Source: Halanaerobiaceae bacterium ANBcell28 (GTDB taxonomy: Bacteria; Bacillota; Halanaerobiia; Halanaerobiales; DTU029). From it: a DNA stretch of 64,000 bases. The notes beneath the pieces were generated by a model that saw nothing but the letters and a program-made list of their open reading frames with translations, did not search any database and was not told the origin of the DNA. How positions within the stretch are numbered: the stretch's first letter is position 1; every line of letters starts with the position of its first letter. The stretch spans positions 1-64,000 of the forward strand of contig JBBJJH010000011.1 in NCBI GenBank assembly GCA_037623315.1, read 5' to 3'. Made by a program: the position numbers and the translations under genes. Below, in pieces: positions 52,409 to 61,515 of this stretch.

Positions 52409-53743
52409 TTGACAGTATTCAATGGCGAGCGACTTTCAGCAGATGTATTTCAATTAGACAAAGAAAGAATGGTTAAAGGTTGGTACTCAGACGTCTATTT
52501 TAAAAATATATCTAATATTTTAGAAAAACTATCCGAGGAAAACTATTGTTATAATGAACTTGATATTGGTAATATTGAAGTGGAAATGCAGATATTTACC
52601 AGACGTAATCCTTTTTCTATAATTGGTGGTGTAGATGAAGCACTGGCAATTTTAAAAGAATGTACTGGTTATATTAATCAGGATGGAAAATTCATTAATA
52701 CTGCTAAGGATCTAGAAGTAGAAGCTTGCCACGATGGTGAAAAACTTTACTCTTCTGGTGACCCTTTAAATGTTGAGCCTGTAATTAAAATACGGGGTAA
52801 ATATAAAGAGTTTGCTATTTTAGAGACACCTATAATAGGTTCTCTAACTGAAGCTACCCGGACAGCTACTAATGTATATCAGGTTTTAGAAGCTGCAAGA
52901 GGAAAGGATATTTTGTTCTTTCCTGCTCGTTTTGCCCATTATAAGTTACAGGCTTTACATGGTTATGCTTATACTTTAGGTGTTAGTGCATACAATAGGG
53001 ATTATTCAGCCAATAGTAAACAGTATGTATCTACTGATGAGCAAGGTAGTTGGTGGGGAGGAAGTGGTGGTGGTACTATCAGCCATTCTTATATTGCTGC
53101 CTTTATGGCTGATACAGCAGAAGCAGTAAATCAATTTTGTCGTTTAATGCCTACAAATATAAATAGGATTGCTCTTGTTGATTTTAATAATGATTGTATT
53201 GGGACAAGCCTTAAAGTTCTTAAAACAATGTTTGAAAAGTATTCTTTTTTATATAAATCAGGAGACTATGAAGAAGCGAAAAAATACAAATTATTTGGAG
53301 TTCGCCCAGATACATCATCAAGCTTACGCGATATATCAGTAGAGCCATTAGGAGATAAAAAACTAGATAATGGTGTAAATGCTAGATTGATTTATAAATT
53401 GAGGAATTCTATAGATAAGGCATATCTTGATTGGGATATAAAAGATAAGGATATAGAATTGGCAATGCAATATTGTAAAGATGTAAAAATAATTGCTACA
53501 GGTGGTTTTGATCCTGAAAAAATACGTAGTTTTGAAAATTCTCAGGTGCCAGTGGATATCTATGGTGTAGGTAGTTGGCTTTTATCAAATAGTTCTATGG
53601 AAGGAACTAATAATGATTTTACAGCTGATGTAGTCAGAATAAAAAAAGGTGGCAAGTGGATTGATGTTGCTAAAGTAGGTAGAAAAGCCTGTGATAATAA
53701 GAAATTATTAAAAGTAGATATGACTGGTAAAGAAAAGTTGTAA
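52409..53743 (+). CDS. pncB: Nicotinate phosphoribosyltransferase family protein
   Basis: This protein of about 444 residues is of the NAPRTase type, which joins nicotinate to PRPP for NAD salvage. Visible features are TGWYSDVYFKN-like KGWYSDVYF near the N terminus, ILETPIIGSLTEATRTAT, FFPARFAHYKLQALHGYAY, VDFNNDCIGTSL, FGVRPDTSSSLRD and IIATGGFDPEKIRSFE. The start is the TTG at 52409, 8 bases after AAGGAG; two nearer in-frame starts overlap that site. The sequence looks like the shorter archaeal-type family, so substrate identity is a family inference. Confidence 0.8.
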   Translation: MTVFNGERLSADVFQLDKERMVKGWYSDVYFKNISNILEKLSEENYCYNELDIGNIEVEMQIFTRRNPFSIIGGVDEALAILKECTGYINQDGKFINTAKDLEVEACHDGEKLYSSGDPLNVEPVIKIRGKYKEFAILETPIIGSLTEATRTATNVYQVLEAARGKDILFFPARFAHYKLQALHGYAYTLGVSAYNRDYSANSKQYVSTDEQGSWWGGSGGGTISHSYIAAFMADTAEAVNQFCRLMPTNINRIALVDFNNDCIGTSLKVLKTMFEKYSFLYKSGDYEEAKKYKLFGVRPDTSSSLRDISVEPLGDKKLDNGVNARLIYKLRNSIDKAYLDWDIKDKDIELAMQYCKDVKIIATGGFDPEKIRSFENSQVPVDIYGVGSWLLSNSSMEGTNNDFTADVVRIKKGGKWIDVAKVGRKACDNKKLLKVDMTGKEKL

Positions 53744-53800
53744 GTAATTTCTTTTCTTTACAGATTGGAGTTTTAATTAAGTCACTTTTATAATACAGTA

Positions 53801-53908
53801 CTAGTACACTCCATTCTGCAAGCTTATAATAACTTGTAGAATTGGGAGTACCTAGGGATACGCGTACCCATTTTTCTATGCGAATAAATAGAAAAACGGG
53901 TTTTTTTT
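53801..53908 (+). ncRNA. Candidate structured small RNA ending in a terminator
   Basis: A possible promoter (TTGGAG at 53765-53770, 18 bases, TATAAT at 53789-53794) precedes a 19-position hairpin (53804-53822 with 53833-53851, 17 paired). A small GGGATACGCGTACCC palindrome-like element follows, then a strong terminator (ACCC plus TTTTTCTA at 53866-53878 with 53889-53901, then T8). It could be a free RNA or a leader of the PspA cluster. I recognise no Rfam family. Confidence 0.5.
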
Positions 53909-54002
53909 ATAAGATTTTAAAATATTTATTTTACTTGATTATATTTTTAACTGGTGTTATAATATCCATAATAATGGAATATATTTATAAAATATAAAGG
54001 AG

Positions 54003-54530
54003 GTGTTGGCTATAGGCTTTTTCAAGAATATTCCTTTTAGGAATAAAAAAAATAAAATAAGAACAAGAAATCCATTTAACTTAGAAATAAATGATATTAT
54101 TGAATATGACTTAACTGAGTATCAGGTCATAGGTAAAATCACATATGAAGATAATGGGTATTATTGGTATGATTATCATCTTTTTGATGGACATAAACAT
54201 TTGTGGTTCAGTGCTGAAGATGATGATGTAGTAATTTTAGGACTTTTTGAAAAATTAAAGCCAGATCATGAATTATATAGTATTATACAAACCGAGATTC
54301 CAACAGTTATTAATTATGAAGGTGAAAGATATTCTTTGTTAGAAAAAGGTAGGGCTTTAATAAAGGCAGAAGGTAAGGTAGGTGCTTCTACTGGTCAATC
54401 AGTAGAATATTGGGATTTTGAAAATGCTTTGGGAGCTAATATTTCTGTAGAAAAATGGGGAAACGAATTAGAAATTAGTATTGGTCAGGAAGTTAAAGAA
54501 AGTTTATTGGATTTTTATCCTGCACAATAG
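54003..54530 (+). CDS. DUF4178 domain protein
   Basis: This soluble protein of about 173 residues matches DUF4178, a two-part beta-rich domain. Features are LEINDIIEYDLTEYQVIGKI, YYWYDYHLFDGHKHLWFSAE, INYEGERYSLLEKG and SVEYWDFENA. The AAAGGAGG ribosome site overlaps the GTG at 54003 and is 2 bases from TTG 54006. The spacing suits an ATA at 54012, giving MGFFKNIPF. Members are found with PspA, DUF350 and aminopropyltransferase genes, as here. It heads the envelope-stress cluster. Confidence 0.75.
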   Translation: MLAIGFFKNIPFRNKKNKIRTRNPFNLEINDIIEYDLTEYQVIGKITYEDNGYYWYDYHLFDGHKHLWFSAEDDDVVILGLFEKLKPDHELYSIIQTEIPTVINYEGERYSLLEKGRALIKAEGKVGASTGQSVEYWDFENALGANISVEKWGNELEISIGQEVKESLLDFYPAQ

Positions 54531-54595
54531 TTTCATTTTACTTAGATATTAAATGTTTTAAAAAATTGATTATTAAAACAAGGAGGAGATGTTTT

Positions 54596-55279
54596 ATGAG
54601 TTTTTTTGATAGAATGAAGACTCTTGTAAAAGGTAAAGCGAATCAAACAATGGACAAATTGGAAGAAAAAAATATTGAAGCTATTGTAAAAGAAGAATTA
54701 CGTAATATGAAGGCTGAATATAATGAGGCAAAAAGTGCTGTAGCAAAATCAATAACCTTAGTTAAAGAAGCTGAGGCAAAATCTAATAAATCTAAAGAAG
54801 AAATAGAACATTGGACAAATAGAGCTAAACAGGCATTAGAGGCAACTAATGAAGATCTTGCTAAAAAAGCTCTAGAAAAGAAACAAGAAGCAGAAAAAGA
54901 TTATGAAAAATATCAAAATCAAGTAAAAGAAAGAAGAAAAATTGCTGATATACATAAAAATAAATTGAATAAATTAAAAGAAAAAATTGATGAAGCTGAA
55001 GATAAGCAAGATGAATTAATTGCTTTAGCTGAAAATGCAAGAGCCACTAAAGAAATTAATGAAACAATGAGTGGAATAGGTAAAAAAAATGCAAAAGACA
55101 ACTTGGATAGGCTTGAAAAAAGAGTTAGCAAAATGGAAGCTCAGGCTCAGGCTAGTGATGAATTATATGAAGAACTAAAAACAGAAAATTTAGATGATGA
55201 ATTTGAAAAGCTGGAGAGTAAAGGTTCAGTTGATGATGAATTGGCAAAATTGAAAGCTGAAATGAATAAAGATGGATAA
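54596..55279 (+). CDS. pspA: PspA/IM30 family protein
   Basis: This 227-residue membrane-stress protein has the amphipathic N-terminal helix MSFFDRMKTLVKGKAN and long charged coiled coils (about 25-225). PspA polymers bind damaged membranes. The ATG at 54596 follows AAGGAGGAG; upstream in-frame codons lack support. No PspF or PspBC genes are present, so partners are probably the neighbouring DUF genes. The stop overlaps the next start by 8 bases. Confidence 0.85.
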   Translation: MSFFDRMKTLVKGKANQTMDKLEEKNIEAIVKEELRNMKAEYNEAKSAVAKSITLVKEAEAKSNKSKEEIEHWTNRAKQALEATNEDLAKKALEKKQEAEKDYEKYQNQVKERRKIADIHKNKLNKLKEKIDEAEDKQDELIALAENARATKEINETMSGIGKKNAKDNLDRLEKRVSKMEAQAQASDELYEELKTENLDDEFEKLESKGSVDDELAKLKAEMNKDG

Positions 55280-55835
55280 CTTGGAGTACATAAGTCAGTC
55301 AGTAAAGGATCTTGAATATAATTTTTACAAGTCAATTAATCTTAAATATAATTTTAAAATATTAAGAAATAAGATCGTTTACTGGCATGACTTTATTTTA
55401 GAATATTCCATCATCGGTGCTAGTCATTTTGTTAAAATCGATATTCAGAAAAATAAACAATTTACAGAATTATTGGCATGTCTTTCAGCTAAAGATCTAC
55501 AAAAAGATCTTTTGAAAAATGAAAAAATAATTAAACATAATGAATTTAATTATTTTAAAAAATTTAATAATTATTTTAAATATTCTTTTTCATCATTACT
55601 TATAGAAGATAAACTTAGTACATATGAAGCTTTTAAAGAAAAGTACTATCTGAAAGGTGAAGAATACATTGATTTTATTTTCCCAGATAATCACGGACTC
55701 GCTATAACAAGTATAGCTATAATAGAAAAAATGAATAAATTATCCTGGATAAGCTTTCATACTTATCCAGAAGAAAATAAAATAGTTAAGACTCATAGTA
55801 TAATAGAGAGGAGAGAAGAAAATGAAAGAAAATAA
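55272..55835 (+). CDS. DUF2617-like protein of the PspA cluster
   Basis: This 187-residue soluble protein overlaps pspA by 8 bases and the next gene by 14. Features are IVYWHDFILEYSIIGASHFV, YSFSSLLIEDKLSTYEAF and SWISFHTYPEENKIVKTHS. The last segment, with a His before a C-terminal SHSxxE-like end, resembles DUF2617 as I remember it. Position between PspA and a DUF4247 gene supports that assignment. Function unknown. Confidence 0.6.
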   Translation: MDNLEYISQSVKDLEYNFYKSINLKYNFKILRNKIVYWHDFILEYSIIGASHFVKIDIQKNKQFTELLACLSAKDLQKDLLKNEKIIKHNEFNYFKKFNNYFKYSFSSLLIEDKLSTYEAFKEKYYLKGEEYIDFIFPDNHGLAITSIAIIEKMNKLSWISFHTYPEENKIVKTHSIIERREENERK

Positions 55836-56274
55836 AAGTTTATATATATTTATTTTTTTAATCTTATCAATTATAGTAATTGCTATTACAGGATGTAGTA
55901 GAAATGTTGTAAAAGCAATTAATGATCAGTACACTATAAAAAGAGTTGAGGGTACTGTTAGAATATATGAATCTAATCTAGATGCAGATAGAACTGTAGC
56001 AAACTTAATTAATATTAAAAAACCCTATAATCAAAATCTTGATGAAGATAAAAAAATATTATTGTATAAAAATGCTGTAATTGTTGTTAAAGAAGATGAA
56101 GAAGGAACAGAGATTGAACTTATTGAGAATCATCAAGTAGCATATAATCGTCATAGCTCTTATATGGGAGGATATGTAATCCATAGTGGAAGAATTAATA
56201 CTCCAGGTAGTGTTAGAACTGGTAGTTCTAGAACAAGTAGTTCCAGGAGTGGCGGCTTTAGCTTTGGCAAATAA
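55822..56274 (+). CDS. DUF4247 domain lipoprotein
   Basis: This 150-residue protein has a lipoprotein signal (about 7-25; AITGC followed by Ser-Arg), a middle alpha/beta region (YTIKRVEGTVRIYES, ILLYKNAVIVVKEDEEGTEI) and a Ser/Arg/Gly-rich end (SRTSSSRSGGFSFGK). That tail is typical of DUF4247. GGAGAG precedes the ATG. Unlike the xylan-island lipoproteins, its +2 residue is not acidic. It is a surface-anchored member of the envelope-stress cluster. Confidence 0.75.
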   Translation: MKENKSLYIFIFLILSIIVIAITGCSRNVVKAINDQYTIKRVEGTVRIYESNLDADRTVANLINIKKPYNQNLDEDKKILLYKNAVIVVKEDEEGTEIELIENHQVAYNRHSSYMGGYVIHSGRINTPGSVRTGSSRTSSSRSGGFSFGK

Positions 56275-56313
56275 AATTAAACTAATTGTTTTATAATACA
56301 AGGAGTAGTCAAT

Positions 56314-57843
56314 ATGGAAATTACTAAAGTAGAACAAGCTAAAAAAGTTTTTCCCTTTTTATCCTGTGCATTTGTGGTATCAATAGCATCTATTGTATAT
56401 GAACTTCTAATAGGTGGAATTTCTTCTTATCTTCTTGGAAATAGTGTGTACCAGTTTTCCATAACGATAGGACTCTTTATGACAGCTATGGGACTTGGTT
56501 CTTATTTATCAAAATATATTCAAGATAATTTAATGGAAAAATTTATGTTTATAGAAATATTTTTAGCTTTAATTGGTGGTTCAGCAGGATTTATTTTATT
56601 TTATAGCTATGCAGTTTTATCCATATATGTTCCAATAATGTTCCTTTTGATTATAAGTATAGGTACACTAACAGGCTTTGAATTACCTTTACTAACAAGA
56701 ATTATTAAAAAATATGGTGATTTAAAGGATGTCTTAGCAAACGCTACAGCAGCGGATTATTTAGGAGGGTTAATTGGTTCTGTTCTTTTTCCAATTATAT
56801 TATTACCAAGAGTGGGTTTTATAACTACAAGCTATATAGTAGGAATATTAAATATTTTTGTTGCTGCATTTATTTTTATAAAATTTCAGGCTTCCTTAAA
56901 AAAGAATCATCTTATTATTCTGCTTATTCTTTTAGTTTTTCTAATACTTTTCATAGGAATATTACTAGTAGAGGATACTGAAATTTATCTTGAAAGAAAA
57001 TTATATAGAGATCCTGTTGTTTTTTCTCAACAAAGTAATTATCAAAGAATAGTAATTACTAAAAATAAAGATGACGTACGTTTTTTTTTAGATGGTAATA
57101 TACAGTTTTCAAGCAGAGATGAATTTAGATACCATGAGTCATTAGTTCACCCAGCAATGAGCTTATTAAAAGACGCAAAAAACATTTTGGTCTTAGGTGG
57201 CGGGGATGGCTTGGCTATAAGGGAAATTTTAAAATATGAGGAAGTTGAAAATATAGACTTAGTAGATTTAGATAAGCAAGTTACAGATTTAGCACAGACT
57301 TCTCAATATTTCCTTAAATATAACGAAAATGCTCTTTCTGATGGAAGAGTCAGTATAATTAATAAAGATGCTTATTTATTTTTAGAAAATAGTAAAAAAA
57401 AATATGATATTGTAATTGTAGATTTACCAGATCCGAATAATGAAAGTTTAAACAAACTTTATACAGTTACTTTTTATAGAAAAATCTATAATAGTTTAAA
57501 TGAAAAAGGAGTTATGGTAGCACAATCAACATCGCCATATTTTGCTCCTTCATGTTTTTGGATAATTCACAATACTATTGAAAAGGCAGGATTCAGTACA
57601 AGTCCTTATCATGTAAATGTCCCGTCTTTTGGCGATTGGGGATTTAATATTGGTACTAAGGGTTTTAGCTTTAACGCAGATATTATTAATATAGATATTG
57701 ATACTAAATTTTTAAGTACAGAAAAAGCACAGAGTCTTTTTGTTTTTGGAAAGGATATTTTAAATCAAAAAGATGATAGAGTAAATACCTTGATCAGGCC
57801 AATTCTAGTAGAGGCTTATTATAAAAATTGGACTGATTATTAG
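56314..57843 (+). CDS. Membrane-bound spermidine/spermine synthase-like aminopropyltransferase
   Basis: This 509-residue protein has six or seven TM segments in the first 225 residues and a cytoplasmic spermidine-synthase domain. FRYHESLVHPAMS, LVLGGGDGLAIREIL (GGGDG at 295-299), the acidic VDLVDLDKQV-like segment and IVDLPDPNNESLNKLYT are the expected S-adenosylmethionine/polyamine-site motifs. Membrane-fused SpeE-like proteins of this type occur with DUF4178, DUF350 and ion-channel genes. It may make polyamines at the membrane during stress (inference). Confidence 0.85.
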   Translation: MEITKVEQAKKVFPFLSCAFVVSIASIVYELLIGGISSYLLGNSVYQFSITIGLFMTAMGLGSYLSKYIQDNLMEKFMFIEIFLALIGGSAGFILFYSYAVLSIYVPIMFLLIISIGTLTGFELPLLTRIIKKYGDLKDVLANATAADYLGGLIGSVLFPIILLPRVGFITTSYIVGILNIFVAAFIFIKFQASLKKNHLIILLILLVFLILFIGILLVEDTEIYLERKLYRDPVVFSQQSNYQRIVITKNKDDVRFFLDGNIQFSSRDEFRYHESLVHPAMSLLKDAKNILVLGGGDGLAIREILKYEEVENIDLVDLDKQVTDLAQTSQYFLKYNENALSDGRVSIINKDAYLFLENSKKKYDIVIVDLPDPNNESLNKLYTVTFYRKIYNSLNEKGVMVAQSTSPYFAPSCFWIIHNTIEKAGFSTSPYHVNVPSFGDWGFNIGTKGFSFNADIINIDIDTKFLSTEKAQSLFVFGKDILNQKDDRVNTLIRPILVEAYYKNWTDY

Positions 57844-57884
57844 ATAGAAAAATTTAAGCAGAATAGTATAAGGAGAAGATAGCG

Positions 57885-58910
57885 ATGTTTGCTGTTTTAT
57901 TAAGATATTTTAAATCATTAGGTTCTAGAATTGATCGGGGTTTATTATATAAATTAATATTTATTGCTTTATTAATTATAATTATAAGCGCTATAATTGT
58001 GTTTAATGTAGAACCTGAAGGTCAATTCAATAATGTTTTTGATGCTAGCTGGTGGGCTATTGTCACAGCAACAACTGTTGGTTATGGAGATTTTTTCCCT
58101 ATATCATATAGTGGAAGAATAGTAGCCATTATTTTAATGTTTACTGGTATTGGGCTTTTTGGTGGCATTACAGCTACCATAACAGAAATCTTTATCAAGA
58201 TAGAAAAAAGAAGGGAGTTAGGGCAATTGCAGGCTGATTATGAAGGTCATATAATTATATGTGGTTGGTGTGATAAAACTAAAGAGATGGTAAAACAGAT
58301 ACTAAGTGAAAATATAGAGAATAAACAAATTGTATTAATTGCTAATATAGAAAGCGATCCATTTCCAGATAATAATTTAATCCACTTTATACATGGAAAA
58401 ATTGATGAAGAAGAATCTTTAAACAAAGCTAGCATAAAAAATGCTAAAACTGCTATTATTTTAAATGAAGATAATAATGATGCAACAACTGTTTTATCTG
58501 CATTAACAATTAATTCTTTAAATCCTGATTTATATACAATTGCTGAAATCAGTAAGGAAGAAAATGCTGTCCATTTAAAAAATGCAGGTGTAGATGAAAT
58601 AGTTATAAATAATAATGTAAATAGTCGTTTAATGGTTAGAACAGCATTTTATCATGGCACTTCAAAGGTATTCAATGAATTGTTATGTAATAAAGTTGGC
58701 AATGAAATATATATGTTAGAAGCAAGTGAAGATACCTATGAAAAAAATTATAAAGATATGCTGAACATAATTAAAGAAAAAAATAATGCCACACTTTTAG
58801 GCTTAAAAAGAAATGGAAAAATATTAATTAATCCAGATTTTGATGAGAAAATAATGAAGGGTGATCATTTTATTTATATTGCTCGTGATAGGTTATTAAA
58901 TATCATATAA
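57885..58910 (+). CDS. Potassium channel with TrkA-N domain
   Basis: This 341-residue protein has TM1 (about 24-45), a pore loop with the selectivity filter TTVGYGD (63-69), TM2 (about 79-102), then an RCK/TrkA-N regulatory domain (about 120-240; GHIIICGWCDKTKEMVKQIL) and a TrkA-C-like end. It resembles MthK/YugO-type channels. AAGGAGAAG precedes the ATG. Its place in a PspA cluster suggests a role in membrane potential or ion balance under stress. Confidence 0.9.
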   Translation: MFAVLLRYFKSLGSRIDRGLLYKLIFIALLIIIISAIIVFNVEPEGQFNNVFDASWWAIVTATTVGYGDFFPISYSGRIVAIILMFTGIGLFGGITATITEIFIKIEKRRELGQLQADYEGHIIICGWCDKTKEMVKQILSENIENKQIVLIANIESDPFPDNNLIHFIHGKIDEEESLNKASIKNAKTAIILNEDNNDATTVLSALTINSLNPDLYTIAEISKEENAVHLKNAGVDEIVINNNVNSRLMVRTAFYHGTSKVFNELLCNKVGNEIYMLEASEDTYEKNYKDMLNIIKEKNNATLLGLKRNGKILINPDFDEKIMKGDHFIYIARDRLLNII

Positions 58911-58963
58911 AATTTACATATATAAAATTGAATCTATGAAACCTATGAAGGGAGGTTAATTAA

Positions 58964-59164
58964 ATGATTGAAAATGAAATTATTGCAACTTTAATTTATG
59001 CTTTTCTTGGTTTAATTTATATGTTTGCAGGGTATAAATTTATTGATTTGATAACCCCTTATAATTTTGCAGAAGAAATAAAAGAAAAAAATCCTGCAAT
59101 AGGTATTGTTATAGCTGGTATATTTATAGCTGTTTCTATAATTGTATTTGCAGCTATAGTTTAG
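58964..59164 (+). CDS. DUF350 membrane protein, first copy
   Basis: This 66-residue protein has two TM segments (about 8-28 and 43-65) and the central FIDLITPYNFAEEI motif typical of DUF350. GGGAGG precedes the ATG. A paralogue follows 24 bases later; the two may form a hetero-oligomeric membrane unit (inference). Confidence 0.8.
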   Translation: MIENEIIATLIYAFLGLIYMFAGYKFIDLITPYNFAEEIKEKNPAIGIVIAGIFIAVSIIVFAAIV

Positions 59165-59188
59165 TTAGAAAAAGAGGGAGGTAGTAGA

Positions 59189-59383
59189 ATGAATCCATTT
59201 TTAGATACTCTTATATATTTTATTATTGGTATAGTTTTTTGTGGAATTGGCTATAAATTTTTTGATTTGATTACACCATTTGATCTTGATAAAGAAATTG
59301 AAGATCATAATATTGCAGCTGGATTAACAGTTGCTGGCATATTTATTGGTGTAGCTATAGTTTTGAGTATTACTATATTATAA
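59189..59383 (+). CDS. DUF350 membrane protein, second copy
   Basis: This 64-residue paralogue of the preceding gene has two TM segments and the FFDLITPFDLDKEI motif. AGGGAGG precedes the ATG. It is the last gene of the envelope-stress cluster. Confidence 0.8.
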   Translation: MNPFLDTLIYFIIGIVFCGIGYKFFDLITPFDLDKEIEDHNIAAGLTVAGIFIGVAIVLSITIL

Positions 59384-59407
59384 GATTAAATTACATTTGA
59401 TTAATAA

Positions 59408-59440
59408 AGTACTGATGGTATTTACCATCAGTACTTTTTT
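59408..59440 (+). terminator. Terminator of the envelope-stress cluster
   Basis: A perfect 13-bp stem (AGTACTGATGGTA 59408-59420 with 59423-59435) is followed by T6. Confidence 0.9.
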
Positions 59441-59519
59441 CTTTCAAACAATAATTATTAACTATGATAATATTAGACAATAATAGAGTAAAAGATTGGC
59501 AAAATAGTGTTTTTTCGAT

Positions 59520-59546
59520 GAAGGACTTTCTTTTCTAGTAAAGAAG
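59520..59546 (+). promoter_or_regulatory. SigH-like promoter of the spoIIA operon
   Basis: GAAGGACTT (59520-59528), 11 bases, and AAAGAAG (59540-59546) match the RNAGGAWWW/RNNGAAT consensus with one mismatch in each half. SigH controls spoIIA in Bacillus subtilis. Confidence 0.45.
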
Positions 59547-59591
59547 TATATATAAAAGGCAAGGAATATATTAGAAAAAGGAGGAAGTATA

Positions 59592-59945
59592 TTGGATATA
59601 ACAGTAAAAATAATGGGAAATATCTTAATTGCTAGACTTGACGGAGAATTAGATATTTCTACTGTGCCTGTTTTCAAAGAAAAAATAGTTAAACCATTAG
59701 AGGAAGGCGATATTTCTTATCTTCTATTGAATTTAAAGAAAGTTAATTTTATTGATAGCTCTGGATTAGGCGTCATATTAGGCAGATATAGATATTTAGA
59801 TAAAATAGGAGGAAAAATATTATTAGTAGATTTAAAAGAACAGGTCAGAAAGATTTTTACTATGGCTGGAATGTTAAAAATTATGAAAGAATATGGAAAT
59901 GAAAAAGAGGCTATGGAGGAAGTTCAAGAGGGGAGGATAGCTTAA
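59592..59945 (+). CDS. spoIIAA: Anti-sigma F factor antagonist (STAS domain)
   Basis: This 117-residue STAS protein binds and sequesters the anti-sigma factor when unphosphorylated. The phosphorylation site lies in NFIDSSGLGVILG (Ser56/Ser57). The TTG start follows AAAGGAGGAAG. The stop overlaps the next ATG by one base (TAATG), as in spoIIA operons. Confidence 0.88.
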   Translation: MDITVKIMGNILIARLDGELDISTVPVFKEKIVKPLEEGDISYLLLNLKKVNFIDSSGLGVILGRYRYLDKIGGKILLVDLKEQVRKIFTMAGMLKIMKEYGNEKEAMEEVQEGRIA

Positions 59946-60388
59946 TGGATAACAATGCTCATTTAACTATACTTGGTAAAAGTAGCAATGTGGGATTGGC
60001 TAGATTATCAGTGGCAACATTTGCGTCAGAATTAGATTTTACTTTAAATGAATTAGAGGAAATAAAGGTGGCAATTTCCGAAGCGGTTACAAACTGTATT
60101 ATTCATGCCTATCCCCTGGAAGAAGGTACTATTGATATTGATTTAGAGATTAATGATAACAAACTTATAATTGAAATAACAGATCAAGGTGTTGGAATTG
60201 AAGATATTGAAGCTGTGAGACAGCCCTCATATTCTACAAAAGAAGAACATATGGGCTTAGGTTTAGCTTTTATTGATTCATTTATGGATGAGTTTGAAAT
60301 AAAATCAAGTCCTGATAAAGGTACAAGATTGAAAATGCTTAAGATACCTGAACAAGTTAAGAAAAAAAATACAAAGAATATTGTATAA
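59945..60388 (+). CDS. spoIIAB: Anti-sigma F factor / serine kinase
   Basis: This 147-residue GHKL-type kinase has the N box EAVTNCIIHAYP, G1 DQGVGIED and G2 GLGLAFI. SpoIIAB phosphorylates SpoIIAA and holds SigF inactive until engulfment-linked activation. It is coupled to spoIIAA by a one-base overlap, and sigF follows after 14 bases. Confidence 0.9.
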   Translation: MDNNAHLTILGKSSNVGLARLSVATFASELDFTLNELEEIKVAISEAVTNCIIHAYPLEEGTIDIDLEINDNKLIIEITDQGVGIEDIEAVRQPSYSTKEEHMGLGLAFIDSFMDEFEIKSSPDKGTRLKMLKIPEQVKKKNTKNIV

Positions 60389-60402
60389 TAAGGGCAGGTG
60401 TT

Positions 60403-61167
60403 ATGATGAATTATTCTATGATTAACCTACCCGATCTTGAATTATTGGATGAACATCAGACTGCTGATTACATAAAAAAAGCACAATCCGGAGATAAAGA
60501 TGCATTAAATAAAGTGGTCGAACATAATTTAAAGCTTGTATTAAAAGTTACTTATAGATTTAAAAATTCAGGTTATGAGCTTCAAGATCTATTTCAGATC
60601 GGTGTAATTGGTTTAATCAAAGCAGTAAATGGTTTTGATATTGATAGGGGTTTTAAATTCTCTACATATGCGGTTTCTAAAATAATAGGAGAAATTAGAT
60701 TATACTTAAGAGATGATGGTATGATAAAAGTAAGCCGATCCCTAAAGAAAATAGCCAGAATTATTCGTAAAAAAGAAGAAGAGCTTAAAAAAAATCTTAA
60801 TCGTTCACCCTCACTTTGTGAACTTTCAGCTGCTACTGAGATTCCTAGAGAAGATATAGTTAAAGCCCTTGAAGCAAATAAAAATCCAACTTCAATATAT
60901 CAAACTATTAATAACGATAGTGAAAAGGAAATGTATTTATTAGATAATCTTGAAGATGAACAAGCTGAAGAAGATATTTCTAATTTTGATAAATTAGAGC
61001 TTGTAGAAATTTTAAGAGAACTTGATCCCAGATCTAAAAAGATAATTTTTATGAGATACTTTGAGGATAAGACACAAAGAGAGATAGCTGAAGAAATTGG
61101 TGTTTCACAGGTTCAAATTTCACGTTTAGAGAAAAAAATACTTAAAGAACTAAGAGAAGCCTTATGA
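60403..61167 (+). CDS. sigF: Sporulation sigma factor SigF
   Basis: This 254-residue sigma-70 factor of the SigF/SigB/SigG group has region 2 (VVEHNLKLVLKVTYRF, LFQIGVIGLIKAVNGFD, FSTYAVSKIIGEI), region 3 (VSRSLKKIARIIRKKEEE) and region 4 (LDPRSKKIIFMRYFEDKTQ, REIAEEIGVSQVQISRLE). Its operon position after spoIIAA-spoIIAB identifies it as the forespore factor. GCAGGTG precedes the double ATG. Confidence 0.92.
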   Translation: MMNYSMINLPDLELLDEHQTADYIKKAQSGDKDALNKVVEHNLKLVLKVTYRFKNSGYELQDLFQIGVIGLIKAVNGFDIDRGFKFSTYAVSKIIGEIRLYLRDDGMIKVSRSLKKIARIIRKKEEELKKNLNRSPSLCELSAATEIPREDIVKALEANKNPTSIYQTINNDSEKEMYLLDNLEDEQAEEDISNFDKLELVEILRELDPRSKKIIFMRYFEDKTQREIAEEIGVSQVQISRLEKKILKELREAL

Positions 61168-61203
61168 TTACTGTCATACAAACAAATATTATTATCTTTA
61201 GAG

Positions 61204-61240
61204 GATTACTGTTTTTAACAGTAATCTTTTCTTTTTTTGT
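61204..61240 (+). terminator. Terminator of the spoIIA operon
   Basis: A 10-bp stem (GATTACTGTT 61204-61213, AACAGTAATC 61217-61226) is followed by a T-rich tract. Confidence 0.85.
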
Positions 61241-61310
61241 ATAAAAAATTATCTTAATAAAAATACTAGTATTAGAAATATAATGAATTAAATATATGAT
61301 GGATTATGGG

Positions 61311-61442
61311 GTGATTAATATTAGTAAACTCATTAACAGGCTAATAATATTGTCAATTGTGGTTGTAATATTTTTAACTGCTGTATATTTCCTATATCCT
61401 GAAACAGGACAAAATATACCTGCAGAAGCTTTAAGAATATAA
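61311..61442 (+). CDS. 43-codon single-TM small protein
   Basis: The frame from the GTG at 61311 reads through SKLINRLIILSIVVVIFL, TAVYFLYPETG and a short tail to the TAA at 61440-61442. It has one TM segment and a basic N terminus. GGGG overlaps the GTG; the spacing suits an ATT at 61320 (MSKLINRL). It sits between sigF and a spoVAF-type gene. A forespore membrane peptide is possible; unrecognised. Confidence 0.5.
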   Translation: MINISKLINRLIILSIVVVIFLTAVYFLYPETGQNIPAEALRI

Positions 61443-61515
61443 ATTAAATGTATTTTTTGATCTTTGGATTAAACTTATCTGTATTCTCTAGGCTATCTAT
61501 AAGTTATAGGAAGGA

